A DNA stretch of 64,000 nucleotides, from the NCBI GenBank assembly GCA_902619315.1, contig CACNDW010000003.1:1-64000 (forward strand). Reading direction: 5' to 3'. Below are positions 18,469 to 27,445 of the stretch, one piece after another. The position numbers were made by a program, and so were the translations under genes. Source of the DNA: an uncultured Bacteroidota bacterium (lineage in GTDB: Bacteria; Bacteroidota; Bacteroidia; Flavobacteriales; Flavobacteriaceae). The number at the start of each line of letters is the position of its first letter. Position 1 is the first letter of the stretch. The notes under the pieces were generated by a model. The model saw only the letters and a program-made list of their open reading frames with translations. It was not told the DNA's origin and did no database searches.

Positions 18469-18846
18469 ATGAAGCATCTTTTTATTGTTTTTATTGGAGG
18501 AGGTTTGGGGACAGTAGCACGTTTTCTTGTAGGTAAATTTTTACCTTATTCTGGTAAAGGATTTCCATGGAATACTTTTTGTGCAAATTTGTTGGGTTGT
18601 TTACTTATTGGGTTTTTAATAGGTTATTTTCATAGAAATAGTAATGAAAACGAATCTTCACTGGTTTTATTTGCCACAGTAGGATTTTGTGGTGGATTCA
18701 CAACTTTCTCTTCTTTTGCCAATGAAAACTTATCATTAATGAAATCAGGGGATTTCAAAATTTTACTAGTTTACAGTATGTTGAGTTTAATAATGGGAAT
18801 TTTTATGGTTTACACAGGAATTTTGGTCAACAAGTTTATTCACTGA
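18469..18846 (+). CDS. crcB: Fluoride channel FluC (CrcB)
   Basis: A four-helix inner-membrane protein that dimerises into a fluoride-selective channel. Conserved features are GGGLGTVARFLVGKFL, the WNTFCANLLGC segment with Asn40, and VGFCGGFTTFSSF (71-83), which carries the Na+-binding break and the phenylalanine and threonine residues of the fluoride path. The 125 aa length is typical. I looked for a fluoride (crcB) riboswitch in the 63-base divergent gap and saw none. Confidence 0.95.
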   Translation: MKHLFIVFIGGGLGTVARFLVGKFLPYSGKGFPWNTFCANLLGCLLIGFLIGYFHRNSNENESSLVLFATVGFCGGFTTFSSFANENLSLMKSGDFKILLVYSMLSLIMGIFMVYTGILVNKFIH

Positions 18847-18887
18847 TTTTTTACGTATTTCTTAAAATAATATTAAAAAATTATTAG

Positions 18888-18958
18888 ACCCCTATTATTT
18901 TAGGGGGTAGATTGTTCAATATAATAAAAATAGATTTTTGGCCCCCAATATTTTTATT
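18888..18958 (+). promoter_or_regulatory. Paired hairpins in the leader of amt1
   Basis: In the 160-base gap between crcB and amt1, CCCCTA (18889-18894) can pair with TAGGGG (18901-18906), and AATAAAAATA (18923-18932) with TATTTTTATT (18949-18958). The G-run 18903-18907 could instead pair with the C-run 18942-18946 that sits in the second loop, so the folds may be mutually exclusive. The first hairpin may simply be the crcB 3' end. A near-match to TAnnTTTG (TAGTTTAG) is at 18977-18984. Confidence 0.45.
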
Positions 18959-19006
18959 GTAAGAATTCTTATTACATAGTTTAGCAAAAATTAATAATAA
19001 CAAACT

Positions 19007-20287
19007 ATGTTAAATCTTTCACTAATTAATTCGACAACAGCAGTTGAAGTCAATGATGACTTCACCATGCTATGGATCCTTTTATCGGGGATTTTAGTTT
19101 TTTTCATGCAAGCAGGATTCACTTTGGTTGAGTCTGGTTTTACCCGTTCCAAAAATGCGGTTAATATCTCCATGAAAAACATTTTAGACATTTCAGTTGG
19201 TACTATTTCTTACTGGGCTATTGGTTATGGTTTGATGTACGGAGCATCTAATGGATGGATCGCAACTTCAGACATATTCTTCAACCCTGGAGATGGACCA
19301 CATGATGTATTTTTCCAGACCGTTTTCTGCGCAACTGCAGCAACAATCGTTTCTGGTGCAATCGCAGGTAGAACTAAATATACTACCTATGTACTTTTCA
19401 CAATTTTCCTAACAGCCTTAATCTACCCAATTTCAGGCGGATGGCAATGGAATGGTGATGGTTGGTTGGCAAATTTAGGCTTTATTGACTTTGCCGGTTC
19501 TTCAATTGTACATTCTGTTGGTGGCTGGGCAGCACTCGTAGGTGCTTGGATGGTCGGCCCTAGATTAGGCAAATATGTTGATGGTAAATCAAATGTTATT
19601 CCAGGTCACAACTTATTGCTAGGTGCACTTGGTGTTTTCATTCTATGGTTAGGATGGTTTGGTTTTAATGGTGGTTCACAATTAGCTTGGGGAGGTGACG
19701 ACTCTGCAGCTGCATCGGCTGTAGTTATGGTTACTAATATAGCAGCAGCAGCTGGTGCTGTAGGCGCAATGGCTACCACATGGATTAAAGATAAAAAACC
19801 CAATTTAGGAATGACACTTAATGGAGCCATCGCGGGACTCGTAGCAATTACAGCAGGCTGTGGAAATATGACTTTTGGTGGAGGATTTCTTGCTGGATTA
19901 ATCGGAGGTATAATAGTTGTGTTTTCTATCGAATTCATTGACAAGGTTCTCAAAATTGATGACGCTGTAGGTGCAGCATCTGCTCATGGTGTAGCTGGTG
20001 CGTGGGGAACTCTTGTAATTGGCCTATGGGGCGTTGATGGTGATACAGGCATTGGACTTCTCAATGGAGGAGGCGCTAGCCAATTTGGAATCCAAGCTAT
20101 AGGTGTATTAGCCTATGGGGTATGGGCTACGGTAACAGCTCTTGTAGGGTTTGGAATCCTTAAATCTACCATTGGACTTCGAGTTTCTGAAGAAGTTGAA
20201 ATTAAAGGTCTTGATGAAACTGAACATGGAATTGGTGGATTTGAAGGTGGCGGATTCGAAGCTTGGATCAAAGAAAATGCAAAATAA
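19007..20287 (+). CDS. amt: Ammonium transporter (Amt/MEP family), copy 1
   Basis: An 11-helix ammonium channel of 426 aa. The pore residues are visible: Asp and the first twin His in FIDFAGSSIVHSVGGWAAL, and the second twin His in AVGAASAHGVAGAWGTL. HNLLLGALGVFILWLGWFGFNGGS carries a conserved Phe region. The cytoplasmic tail GLRVSEEVEIKGLDETEHGI is the segment through which PII proteins act on Amt trimers. It is followed after 33 bases by the porin gene, then glnK/glnB and a second amt. Expression under nitrogen limitation is expected from family knowledge. Confidence 0.97.
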   Translation: MLNLSLINSTTAVEVNDDFTMLWILLSGILVFFMQAGFTLVESGFTRSKNAVNISMKNILDISVGTISYWAIGYGLMYGASNGWIATSDIFFNPGDGPHDVFFQTVFCATAATIVSGAIAGRTKYTTYVLFTIFLTALIYPISGGWQWNGDGWLANLGFIDFAGSSIVHSVGGWAALVGAWMVGPRLGKYVDGKSNVIPGHNLLLGALGVFILWLGWFGFNGGSQLAWGGDDSAAASAVVMVTNIAAAAGAVGAMATTWIKDKKPNLGMTLNGAIAGLVAITAGCGNMTFGGGFLAGLIGGIIVVFSIEFIDKVLKIDDAVGAASAHGVAGAWGTLVIGLWGVDGDTGIGLLNGGGASQFGIQAIGVLAYGVWATVTALVGFGILKSTIGLRVSEEVEIKGLDETEHGIGGFEGGGFEAWIKENAK

Positions 20288-20320
20288 AATTTAATTAAAT
20301 AAACTTTAAATATTAAAATT

Positions 20321-21340
20321 ATGAATTTTAAAAATACTTTTTTTACAACGTTAGCCTTAATGTTTAGTTTCATTCTAGCTGCCCAAGAAGAGGAGTCTGC
20401 TCCAGAACCAACGTTTGGTGTCAGTGGCTCTATTGATACTTATTATAGAAGTAGTGAGTTTGCTCCTGGCACATCTTTTGCTAATCTACCTGGATTTGCA
20501 ATGGGTATGGCAAACATCATAATGTCATACGAGGGAGAAAAATCTGGTTTTGTTGCTGACCTTGTTTTTGGTCCTAGAGGAGCAGATGCTGTATTTGGTT
20601 CACCACAAGCCGGTGATTTTTACAGAAGTTCGAACATGGTAAACCAACTCTACGCATACTATAACGTTAGCGACTCATTTACATTGACTATGGGTAATTT
20701 CAATACTTTCCTAGGTTATGAAGTAATTTCTCCTGTAGCTAATTTTAACTATACCACCTCATACATGTTTTCTTACGGCCCTTTCTCTCATAGTGGTATA
20801 AAGGCTGACATTGCAGCTGGAGAAAACACCTCCATTATGCTTGCAGTTTTGAACACAACCGATGCGACAGAATTTCAACCCATTGATGATGACTATATGT
20901 TTGGTGCACAGCTAGGTATATTTGGTCAATACATCAATTATCTGGGTGGAGGAACTGCAGGCGTGAGTCAAATTGACTTTACCGGTGGTTTTAACCTTGG
21001 CGATAGTTTCTTCCTTGGAATCAATGCAACTAGCTACAGTGACGATAACAATGTCGAATTCTCTGGCGTAGCATTATACCCCCAATACACCTTCTCAGAC
21101 TCTTTTGCCCTTGGAGCTCGATTCGAGGCCTTTTCTGAGGACGGTTTAGGAGCTATAGGAGATATCTCTGGAGATGGAGACAATACATCTTTTACTGTTA
21201 CTGGAAGCTATACTTCTGGAAACTTTATTTTCAAACCTGAAATAAGAATTGACTCTGCATCGGGTAAATTTTACACTGATGCTGACGGAGCTACAGATGG
21301 TTTGAGCGCCTTTTTAGTAGCTGCAATCTACTCATTTTAA
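20321..21340 (+). CDS. Outer-membrane beta-barrel porin (OmpL-like BBP2 type)
   Basis: A 339 aa exported protein with signal peptide MNFKNTFFTTLALMFSFILAAQ and a body made almost entirely of alternating amphipathic strands, ending in a C-terminal aromatic strand (LVAAIYSF). Features such as FGVSGSIDTYYRSS, FNTFLGYEVISPVANFNYTTSYMFSYGPFSHSGIKAD and YPQYTFSDSFALGARFEAFSED are typical of putative OmpL-like beta-barrel porin-2 proteins. Its place between two ammonium transporter genes suggests a nitrogen-regulated outer-membrane pore, possibly for ammonium or small amines; that role is inference. Confidence 0.88.
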   Translation: MNFKNTFFTTLALMFSFILAAQEEESAPEPTFGVSGSIDTYYRSSEFAPGTSFANLPGFAMGMANIIMSYEGEKSGFVADLVFGPRGADAVFGSPQAGDFYRSSNMVNQLYAYYNVSDSFTLTMGNFNTFLGYEVISPVANFNYTTSYMFSYGPFSHSGIKADIAAGENTSIMLAVLNTTDATEFQPIDDDYMFGAQLGIFGQYINYLGGGTAGVSQIDFTGGFNLGDSFFLGINATSYSDDNNVEFSGVALYPQYTFSDSFALGARFEAFSEDGLGAIGDISGDGDNTSFTVTGSYTSGNFIFKPEIRIDSASGKFYTDADGATDGLSAFLVAAIYSF

Positions 21341-21346
21341 GTTATT

Positions 21347-21373
21347 TTACTGAAAAAAATCTTATTTCAGTAA
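21347..21373 (+). terminator. Hairpin after the porin gene
   Basis: TTACTGAAA (21347-21355) and TTTCAGTAA (21365-21373) form a perfect 9-bp stem with a 9-base loop, starting 6 bases after the porin stop. No T-run follows, so it is more likely a 3'-end stabiliser or processing site than a classical terminator. Confidence 0.5.
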
Positions 21374-21380
21374 TTAATAA

Positions 21381-21419
21381 TGATTTACCCTCCAAAGTTT
21401 AACTTTGGGGGGTAAATCA
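21381..21419 (+). promoter_or_regulatory. 19-bp near-perfect hairpin between the porin and PII genes
   Basis: Bases 21381-21399 and 21401-21419 are reverse complements except for one position that gives a G-U pair in RNA. The arms read TGATTTACC...AAGTT and AACTTTGG...AAATCA. There is no T-run after it. It follows another hairpin and precedes the PII gene by 96 bases. It may set the relative expression of amt-porin versus PII-amt, act as a partial terminator, or be an operator palindrome. Confidence 0.7.
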
Positions 21420-21515
21420 TATTATATTTAGACTCAGAAATAAAAAATTAAAATCTATCTCTAACAAAACATTTCAAAAACGTTTTCAAAAACAAATATT
21501 TAAATTATTCAAAAC

Positions 21516-21854
21516 ATGAAAAAAATCGAAGCAATCATTAGAAAATCAAAATTTGATGATGTAAAAGAAGCACTACACGGAGTCGAAGTGAATTTCTTCA
21601 GTTACTGGGATGTAACTGGGGTAGGAAATGAAAAAGAAGGCCATGTCTACCGTGGAATCACTTACAGTACCTCTGAAATTCAAAGAAGATACCTATCTAT
21701 TGTAGTATCGGAATCTTTTGTAGAAAAAACAATACAAGCTATCATTTCAACTGCCGCGACCGATAAGGTGGGAGATGGAAAAATATTCATTTTACCCGTT
21801 GAAGAAGCATACAGAATCAGAACTGGAGAAAAAGGAAACGAATCATTAAACTAA
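21516..21854 (+). CDS. glnK: PII signal-transduction protein (GlnB/GlnK family)
   Basis: A 112 aa trimeric regulator that senses ATP/ADP and 2-oxoglutarate and controls Amt. The start MKKIEAIIRKSKFDDVKEAL, the T-loop (about 37-55, HVYRGITYSTSEIQRR) and the B-loop TAATDKVGDGKIFILPVEEAYRIRTGE are all clear. The T-loop differs in sequence from E. coli GlnB, but Tyr50 lines up with its uridylylated Tyr51. No uridylyltransferase is in the window. The gene lies 13 bases before the second amt, the classic glnK-amt arrangement, so glnK is the likelier name. Confidence 0.95.
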   Translation: MKKIEAIIRKSKFDDVKEALHGVEVNFFSYWDVTGVGNEKEGHVYRGITYSTSEIQRRYLSIVVSESFVEKTIQAIISTAATDKVGDGKIFILPVEEAYRIRTGEKGNESLN

Positions 21855-21867
21855 CAAACAAATAATT

Positions 21868-23106
21868 ATGGAAACTACAATTTTAACCGTTAACAATGTA
21901 TGGATGATGGTCTGTACAGCCCTAGTATTTTTTATGCACTTGGGATTCTCTTTTTTGGAAATTGGACTGACCCGCCAAAAAAACACTATCAATATATTAT
22001 TTAAAAACTTTTTTGTCATCACCATGGGCCTCCTATTGTATTGTATTGGTGGATTTAACCTTATGTATCCTGGATTTGAAGATGGAGAAATTGGTTTATT
22101 CAAATTCGCAGGTTTTGGAATATCTGCTCCAGAGGGAGGAATGGGATTTGGATACGCTGACGGTGGTTACACCTGGTGGACCGATTTTCTTTTCCAAGGT
22201 ATGTTTGCCGCCACTGCAGCGACAATTGTTTCCGGAGCAGTTGCTGAGCGTATCAAATTATCTGGATTTATGCTATTTGCAATTCTATACGTTGGAATTG
22301 TATACCCTATTGTTGGAGCTTGGAAATGGGGTGGTGGATTCCTAGACGCATGGGGATTCTACGATTTTGCTGGTTCTACATTGGTTCACTCTGTTGGGGG
22401 ATGGGGTGCTTTAATTACTATCTATCTTTTGGGAGCCAGGATTGGTAAATTTGATAAAGACGGAAAACCAAAAGCTTTACCTGGTCATAATCTACCAATT
22501 GCATCTGCCGGTGTTTTCATCCTTTGGTTGGGGTGGTTTGGATTTAATGGAGGTTCAGTACTGTCCGCTGATCCGGAATTGACTTCATTGACTCTGGTGA
22601 CCACCTCACTTGCCGCAGCTGCTGGGGGTGTTGCCGCTGCTTTCTTTTCTAATATTTTATACAAAAATTTTGATTTGACCATGTTTATGAACGGAGTTTT
22701 AGGAGGATTAGTTGGAATTACAGCAGGTGCAGACCAAATGAGTCCAACTGACGCCATTGTTATTGGATTGTTCGCTGGGGTCATTGTAGTGTTGGGCATT
22801 GCTTTGATTGACAAGCTAAAATTAGACGATCCTGTTGGAGCTGTTGCAGTTCACTTAATCTGTGGTATTTGGGGAACCTTAGCCGTGGGAATCTTTGGAG
22901 CTATGTCAGGAATTGATCAATTTTTAACTCAATTGATTGGTGTTGGAATTGTCGGTGCTTTTTGTGTAGCCGCATCTTTCATCATCCTATTTATTGTCAA
23001 ATCAACCACTGGATTGAGAGTGAATAAGGACGAGGAAATTAACGGTCTCGATCTTTCAGAACATGGAATGGAAGCATATGCTGACTTTAGAACCAACGAA
23101 GGCTAA
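21868..23106 (+). CDS. amt: Ammonium transporter (Amt/MEP family), copy 2
   Basis: A second, divergent Amt of 412 aa. The pore Asp and twin histidines are present (FYDFAGSTLVHSVGGWGAL; PVGAVAVHLICGIWGTL). It differs from copy 1 in carrying a longer first extracellular region (YPGFEDGEIGLFKFAGFGISAPEGGMGFGYADGGYTWW). The tail GLRVNKDEEINGLDLSEHGMEAY is the PII-responsive C-terminal region. It is directly coupled to the PII gene 13 bases upstream. Two paralogues with different loops may differ in affinity. A strong terminator follows. Confidence 0.97.
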   Translation: METTILTVNNVWMMVCTALVFFMHLGFSFLEIGLTRQKNTINILFKNFFVITMGLLLYCIGGFNLMYPGFEDGEIGLFKFAGFGISAPEGGMGFGYADGGYTWWTDFLFQGMFAATAATIVSGAVAERIKLSGFMLFAILYVGIVYPIVGAWKWGGGFLDAWGFYDFAGSTLVHSVGGWGALITIYLLGARIGKFDKDGKPKALPGHNLPIASAGVFILWLGWFGFNGGSVLSADPELTSLTLVTTSLAAAAGGVAAAFFSNILYKNFDLTMFMNGVLGGLVGITAGADQMSPTDAIVIGLFAGVIVVLGIALIDKLKLDDPVGAVAVHLICGIWGTLAVGIFGAMSGIDQFLTQLIGVGIVGAFCVAASFIILFIVKSTTGLRVNKDEEINGLDLSEHGMEAYADFRTNEG

Positions 23107-23130
23107 TCTAATTCTATTACTAATATGAGA

Positions 23131-23160
23131 AAGCCTCCACTAACGGAGGCTTTTTTCTTT
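23131..23160 (+). terminator. Rho-independent terminator after amt2
   Basis: GCCTCC (23133-23138) and GGAGGC (23145-23150) with a 6-base loop, preceded by AA and followed by TTTTTTCTTT. It closes the nitrogen block. Confidence 0.92.
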
Positions 23161-23184
23161 GATCCAATTAAATCATAAGAATCT

Positions 23185-23215
23185 ATTGCCCTAAGCAGGC
23201 GAATTCATATTTTTG
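23185..23215 (+). promoter_or_regulatory. Putative purU promoter
   Basis: TATTTTTG (23208-23215) matches the -7 consensus TAnnTTTG; ATTG (23185-23188) lies 19 bases upstream as a one-mismatch -33 TTTG. The ATG follows 10 bases after the element, so the transcript would be nearly leaderless. Confidence 0.5.
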
Positions 23216-23225
23216 AAAAAAAAAT

Positions 23226-24080
23226 ATGAATCAAATCACTTTGTTAATGTATTGCTCTGACCAGAAAGGAATCATTGCTGCAGTGACGAACTTCATACAT
23301 CAAAGTCAAGGAAACATTACCTATATTGACCAATACGTTGACAGGCCAAATGCCGCATTTTTTATGCGAGTAGAATGTGACTTCAATAGAGACGATTTCA
23401 ACTTTCAAGGTTTTAAAGATCAATTTCACAGAAACTTAGGAAAACGTTTCTCCCTTTATTGTAATTTTTATTTAAAAAATCAAAAACCAAAAATGGCCGT
23501 TTTTGTCTCTAAATACGACCATTGTCTATACGATATACTTGCTAAACAACAATCTGGAGAGTTGTCTGCAGAGATTCCTTTTATTTTAAGCAATCACCCT
23601 AATCTTGAAATCATCGCCAAACGCTTTGATATTCCTTTTTATAATATTCCTGTTAACAAAGAAAATAAGCCTGAAGCAGAGGCAAAACAATTGACATTAC
23701 TCAAAGAACATCAGGTAGATTTTATAGTTTTGGCTCGTTACATGCAAATTATTTCTCCAACACTTATCGACCAATACACAAATAAAATCATCAACATTCA
23801 CCATTCTTTCTTACCAGCCTTTCCGGGTGCAAAACCCTATCACTCGGCCTTTGAACGTGGTGTAAAGATTATTGGAGCAACCAGTCATTATGTCACCGAT
23901 GAGCTGGATGCAGGCCCCATCATAGAGCAAGATATTGCTCGGGTCACTCACTTAAACTCTATTGCAGATTTTATTGAAAAAGGAAGAGACTTGGAGCGAA
24001 TCGTACTGCTTCGTGCTCTTAAATTACATGTCAATCGAAAAGTAATGGTCTATGGGAACAAGACTGTGGTCTTTTCTTAA
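23226..24080 (+). CDS. purU: Formyltetrahydrofolate deformylase
   Basis: This enzyme hydrolyses 10-formyl-THF to THF and formate, supplying formate for purine synthesis and balancing the one-carbon pool. An N-terminal ACT domain (about residues 1-85, starting LLMYCSDQKGIIAAVTNFI) is followed by the formyltransferase-like catalytic domain with its Asn, His and Asp residues in INIHHSFLPAFPGAKPYHSAF and TSHYVTDELDAGPIIEQD. The 284 aa length is standard. It overlaps the convergent hydrolase gene by 4 bases at the 3' end. Confidence 0.97.
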   Translation: MNQITLLMYCSDQKGIIAAVTNFIHQSQGNITYIDQYVDRPNAAFFMRVECDFNRDDFNFQGFKDQFHRNLGKRFSLYCNFYLKNQKPKMAVFVSKYDHCLYDILAKQQSGELSAEIPFILSNHPNLEIIAKRFDIPFYNIPVNKENKPEAEAKQLTLLKEHQVDFIVLARYMQIISPTLIDQYTNKIINIHHSFLPAFPGAKPYHSAFERGVKIIGATSHYVTDELDAGPIIEQDIARVTHLNSIADFIEKGRDLERIVLLRALKLHVNRKVMVYGNKTVVFS

Positions 24081-24862
24081 TCATTGCCCTCTAAAAACAT
24101 AAGCATTCCATCGTTAAAGTTTTTAGGTTTTTCTACATTTACTACATGACCACATTTTTGCAAAACCAATAACTGAGAAAAAGGATCACTTTCGGTAACC
24201 TTTCGAACAGAGGGAAGAAACATATAATCTTGATCACCCATGATATAAAGAGTGGGGATATCCAGAGCTACTTTTCTAAATATCCTTAACTTGGGTATGA
24301 TTTCCGATGTAAGTTTAAACCACCTTATAAATTCTTTTTGATAAAGTTTTTTGGCTTCGCGAATAAATAAGATACGAGACTCCTTGTGGTTTCTATTAGG
24401 CATTATGATAAAAGCAAAAAAACGATACAACCACATATATGGTAGAACAGATTTTGTGGCATTGCCGAAGTACATTAGAATTCTTGATCTCAAATTCAAC
24501 TCCAATACAGCACCTCCCATAATCATTTTCTCTACACGTTCGGGCTGCATCTCGGCCAACTGTCTTATAAGAATGGTACCCAGAGAAATACCTACAAAAT
24601 GAGACTTCACTATTTTAAGATGATCCAATACTTCAAAAATATCCTCTGCTATAGACTCAAAAGAATACTTTGATTTAAAAGGGTTATGGATCAAATCTTT
24701 AGAAGCACCATGACCTTGCAAATCGATTAGTAAAAGATTAAAGTTTTTTGAAAAAAATCTAATTTGCTTAAACCAAATAGCACTGCTCCCGCCTGCCCCA
24801 TGAATAAAAGTTATCCAACTTGCATTTTCTTTTTTTGCTTTATGTATACTGTAATGCAACAT
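24077..24862 (-). CDS. Alpha/beta-fold hydrolase
   Basis: A 261 aa serine hydrolase of the general alpha/beta fold. It shows the oxyanion HGAGGSSAIW, the nucleophile elbow FVGISLGTILIRQLAE with Ser in GISLG, a cap domain rich in aromatic residues, the acid in YIMGDQDYMF and the final His in LQKCGHVVNVEKP. It has no signal peptide. The start overlaps the pyrF stop by one base (TAATG), so the two are translated together. The substrate cannot be told. Confidence 0.88.
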   Translation of the reverse strand: MLHYSIHKAKKENASWITFIHGAGGSSAIWFKQIRFFSKNFNLLLIDLQGHGASKDLIHNPFKSKYSFESIAEDIFEVLDHLKIVKSHFVGISLGTILIRQLAEMQPERVEKMIMGGAVLELNLRSRILMYFGNATKSVLPYMWLYRFFAFIIMPNRNHKESRILFIREAKKLYQKEFIRWFKLTSEIIPKLRIFRKVALDIPTLYIMGDQDYMFLPSVRKVTESDPFSQLLVLQKCGHVVNVEKPKNFNDGMLMFLEGND

Positions 24863-25689
24863 TACAAAACACCTTTTTTATCTAAGTAAAAAGCCATTTG
24901 TTTCTGTAAATCTTTGGCTACATTAGCTGCTACTAGATCAAAATCACTCCCTGTAGAAGCGTATATAATTCCTCTTGATGAATTGACCAGTAAACCACAA
25001 GTGTCATTCAGACCGTTAACTGAAACCTCCTGCAAACTCCCTCCCTGCGCTCCTACACCTGGGATCAATAATGTAGAATCGGGAATCAATTTTCTAATTT
25101 TTATTAGTGTTTTTGACCTAGTAGCTCCTACCACATACATCAGTCGATCTGCATTTTTCCATTTTTTTGACTGCTCAATCACCCGCTCATATAGGGGTTT
25201 TCCATCTGCATTCAGTAATTGAAAATCTGAGGCTCCTTCATTGGAGGTCAAAATCAATAATATGGCATACTTTCCTTTATATTCTAAAAAAGGCTCAACG
25301 GAATCTTTACCCATGTAGGGAGCAATGGTAACCGAATCAAAATCTAAATATTCGAAAAAAGCCTTTGCATATCGCTTCGAAGTGTTCCCAATGTCTGACC
25401 TTTTGGCATCAGCGATGGTAAATATTTCGGGATACTCTTTGTTTAGAAATCCCATTACTTTTTCAAGAGATTTCCATCCTTCCAATCCATAGGCCTCGAA
25501 AAAAGCAATATTCGGTTTATAGGCAACACAATAGGGTGCGGTAGCCATAATAATTCTCTTGCAAAAATTAAAAATAATATCAGGTTCATCATTCAAATCC
25601 AATGGTATTTGATCTTTGTCCACATCCAGACCAACACATAAAAAAGATTTTTTACGTTTGATTTCCTTAAGAAGTAGTTGCTGCATCAT
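24862..25689 (-). CDS. pyrF: Orotidine 5'-phosphate decarboxylase (subfamily 2)
   Basis: It catalyses the last step of UMP synthesis, OMP to UMP and CO2. The catalytic motif [19 protein letters not shown] (Lys and Asp residues) and the start [14 protein letters not shown] identify the longer subfamily 2 form (275 aa), common in Bacteroidota. Other matched parts are [12 protein letters not shown] and [13 protein letters not shown], the phosphate-binding loop. The tandem ATGs at 25689 overlap the prfA stop (ATGA). It is part of a tight prfA-pyrF-hydrolase operon. Confidence 0.97.
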   Translation of the reverse strand: MMQQLLLKEIKRKKSFLCVGLDVDKDQIPLDLNDEPDIIFNFCKRIIMATAPYCVAYKPNIAFFEAYGLEGWKSLEKVMGFLNKEYPEIFTIADAKRSDIGNTSKRYAKAFFEYLDFDSVTIAPYMGKDSVEPFLEYKGKYAILLILTSNEGASDFQLLNADGKPLYERVIEQSKKWKNADRLMYVVGATRSKTLIKIRKLIPDSTLLIPGVGAQGGSLQEVSVNGLNDTCGLLVNSSRGIIYASTGSDFDLVAANVAKDLQKQMAFYLDKKGVL

Positions 25690-26762
25690 AGAGTCTCTCC
25701 TGCCTCCTTCAGTTTTTGAGTATTCTGATAAAGCTTTAGTTCATCAACTAATTTCTGAATATCACCGTTAATGATATTTTGCAGATCATAAAGGGTCAAA
25801 CCAATGCGATGATCAGTCACCCTTCCCTGAGGGTAATTATAGGTCCTGATTTTTGCAGAGCGGTCTCCGGAGGAAACCAGTGAATTTCTCTTTTCGGAAT
25901 CTTGTTCCAGTTTTTTTTGGAGTTCTAACTCATACAGTCTTGAACGTAAAACCTTTAAAGCTTTTTCTTTATTCTTGTGTTGTGACTTTTGATCTTGACA
26001 TTGGGCAACAATTCCAGAAGGTTCGTGCGTAAGCCTCACAGCAGAGTAAGTGGTATTAACAGATTGGCCCCCAGGACCAGAGGAACAAAAATAATCTATC
26101 CTAACATCATTCATGTTGACCTCTACATCAAACTCCTCGGCCTCTGGTAAGACCATTACAGTAGCAGCAGATGTATGTACCCTGCCCTGTGTCTCTGTTT
26201 GAGGCACTCGTTGAACCCTGTGTACCCCAGATTCATATTTCATAGTGCCATAAACTTCTTCTCCTGAAACTTCAAAAATAACTTCTTTAAATCCTCCAGC
26301 AGTGCCCTCATTGGCATCCACAAAACTAACCCTCCATCCCTGATCCTGGCAGTATTTAGTGTACATTCTGTAGAGATCACCTGCAAAAATACTCGCTTCG
26401 TCACCTCCAGTTCCAGCTCGAATTTCAACTACTACACTCTTACCATCGTCAGGATCTTTTGGTATAAGTAAAAATCTGATTTCTTCCTCCAATTTGGGCA
26501 GTTGTTCTTTAGCTTCTTCTAACTGAATTTTTGCCATATCGATCATTTCAACATCTGACTCCTCTTTAATCATAATTTCCGCCTCCTCTATGTTAGCTAT
26601 AATCGATTTATAGTCTTCTCCCTTTTTAACAATCTTGTTTAAATCCTTATATTCTTTATTTAATTGAATATATCTTTTTTGATCTGCTATTACATCCGGC
26701 TGAATTATTAAATCAGACACCTCAATAAATCTTTGCTGTACAATCTCCAGTTTCTCTAACAT
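25686..26762 (-). CDS. prfA: Peptide chain release factor 1
   Basis: RF1 releases finished proteins at UAA and UAG codons. The GGQ motif is in [20 protein letters not shown] and the codon-recognition PxT tripeptide is PQT in [17 protein letters not shown]2 would carry SPF instead. An upstream TTG-type frame extension exists to 26786, but [12 protein letters not shown] at 26762 is the family start. The C-terminal part [20 protein letters not shown] is conserved. It heads the prfA-pyrF-hydrolase operon. Confidence 0.98.
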   Translation of the reverse strand: MLEKLEIVQQRFIEVSDLIIQPDVIADQKRYIQLNKEYKDLNKIVKKGEDYKSIIANIEEAEIMIKEESDVEMIDMAKIQLEEAKEQLPKLEEEIRFLLIPKDPDDGKSVVVEIRAGTGGDEASIFAGDLYRMYTKYCQDQGWRVSFVDANEGTAGGFKEVIFEVSGEEVYGTMKYESGVHRVQRVPQTETQGRVHTSAATVMVLPEAEEFDVEVNMNDVRIDYFCSSGPGGQSVNTTYSAVRLTHEPSGIVAQCQDQKSQHKNKEKALKVLRSRLYELELQKKLEQDSEKRNSLVSSGDRSAKIRTYNYPQGRVTDHRIGLTLYDLQNIINGDIQKLVDELKLYQNTQKLKEAGETL

Positions 26763-26803
26763 TTTGAGTGCAGTGAATAGAAACAAAGTTAAAGTTTTAA
26801 AAA

Positions 26804-27343
26804 CTATCTATCAAGCTTACGATAGTGCAACTCAAATTTAATCTGAATTTCATCTTCCATTTTTCGTAGCATAAAGGAAGGTAATGGAACTTCAAAATCA
26901 GATAGGGCTATATCAAAATCACCCTTTAAAATAAGATTGTCTTCCTCCATAATGGCTTCAGCTATGATATCAGTATTTAATTTAGTCCCATGAAAATTCA
27001 ATTCCCCAAAAAATTTCAGTTCACTGTTTTTACTTTCAATTTTGTCTGAAAAAAATTCAATTTTTGGAAATTGCAAAACATCCAATATTTCCAACGCGTT
27101 ATTGTCCCTGTTGCTATTTTTGCTATCAAAATCCCTAACATACATGGCAATGGCTATTTTTTTATAAAAATCTTCGTCCATGATCAACAACCCTTTTACA
27201 TTTTGATTGGTCCCGGACCAATCATGTAAAAAGTGAGATGCCTCATAGGTTATATATGAAATTTTAGAATCCAACATCCATTTTTCCTGTGCCCTAGAGG
27301 AACAAAAAAACAGAACAAACCAACAAAAGAATAATTTTTTCAT
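26804..27343 (-). CDS. Exported YceI-like lipid-binding protein
   Basis: A periplasmic YceI-family lipocalin-like barrel that binds polyprenoid or similar lipids. The frame opens at 27403, but the ATG at 27343 gives a clean signal peptide ([18 protein letters not shown]) and is preferred. Family features are the start [28 protein letters not shown], the [16 protein letters not shown] segment and the [16 protein letters not shown] stretch. It follows the b561-like membrane protein gene, which fits the known association of YceI proteins with b-type cytochromes. Confidence 0.85.
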   Translation of the reverse strand: MKKLFFCWFVLFFCSSRAQEKWMLDSKISYITYEASHFLHDWSGTNQNVKGLLIMDEDFYKKIAIAMYVRDFDSKNSNRDNNALEILDVLQFPKIEFFSDKIESKNSELKFFGELNFHGTKLNTDIIAEAIMEEDNLILKGDFDIALSDFEVPLPSFMLRKMEDEIQIKFELHYRKLDR

Positions 27344-27445
27344 TCTATTTAATTTTAATTTTCCAGCTGTTTTTAAATTATTGATTAAATAATTAGTGTT
27401 CAATTCTAACTATAATTTATTCACTCTTTTTAAATTTACCAACTC

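Noticed and set aside
18935..18960. Sigma-54 promoter (TTGGC...) before amt1
   Set aside because: The GG is present, but no GC-containing -12 element occurs at the required 10-base spacing.
23206..23228. Palindrome CATATTTTT...AAAAATATG at the purU start
   Set aside because: Best explained by chance overlap of the -7 promoter element and the A-rich leader.
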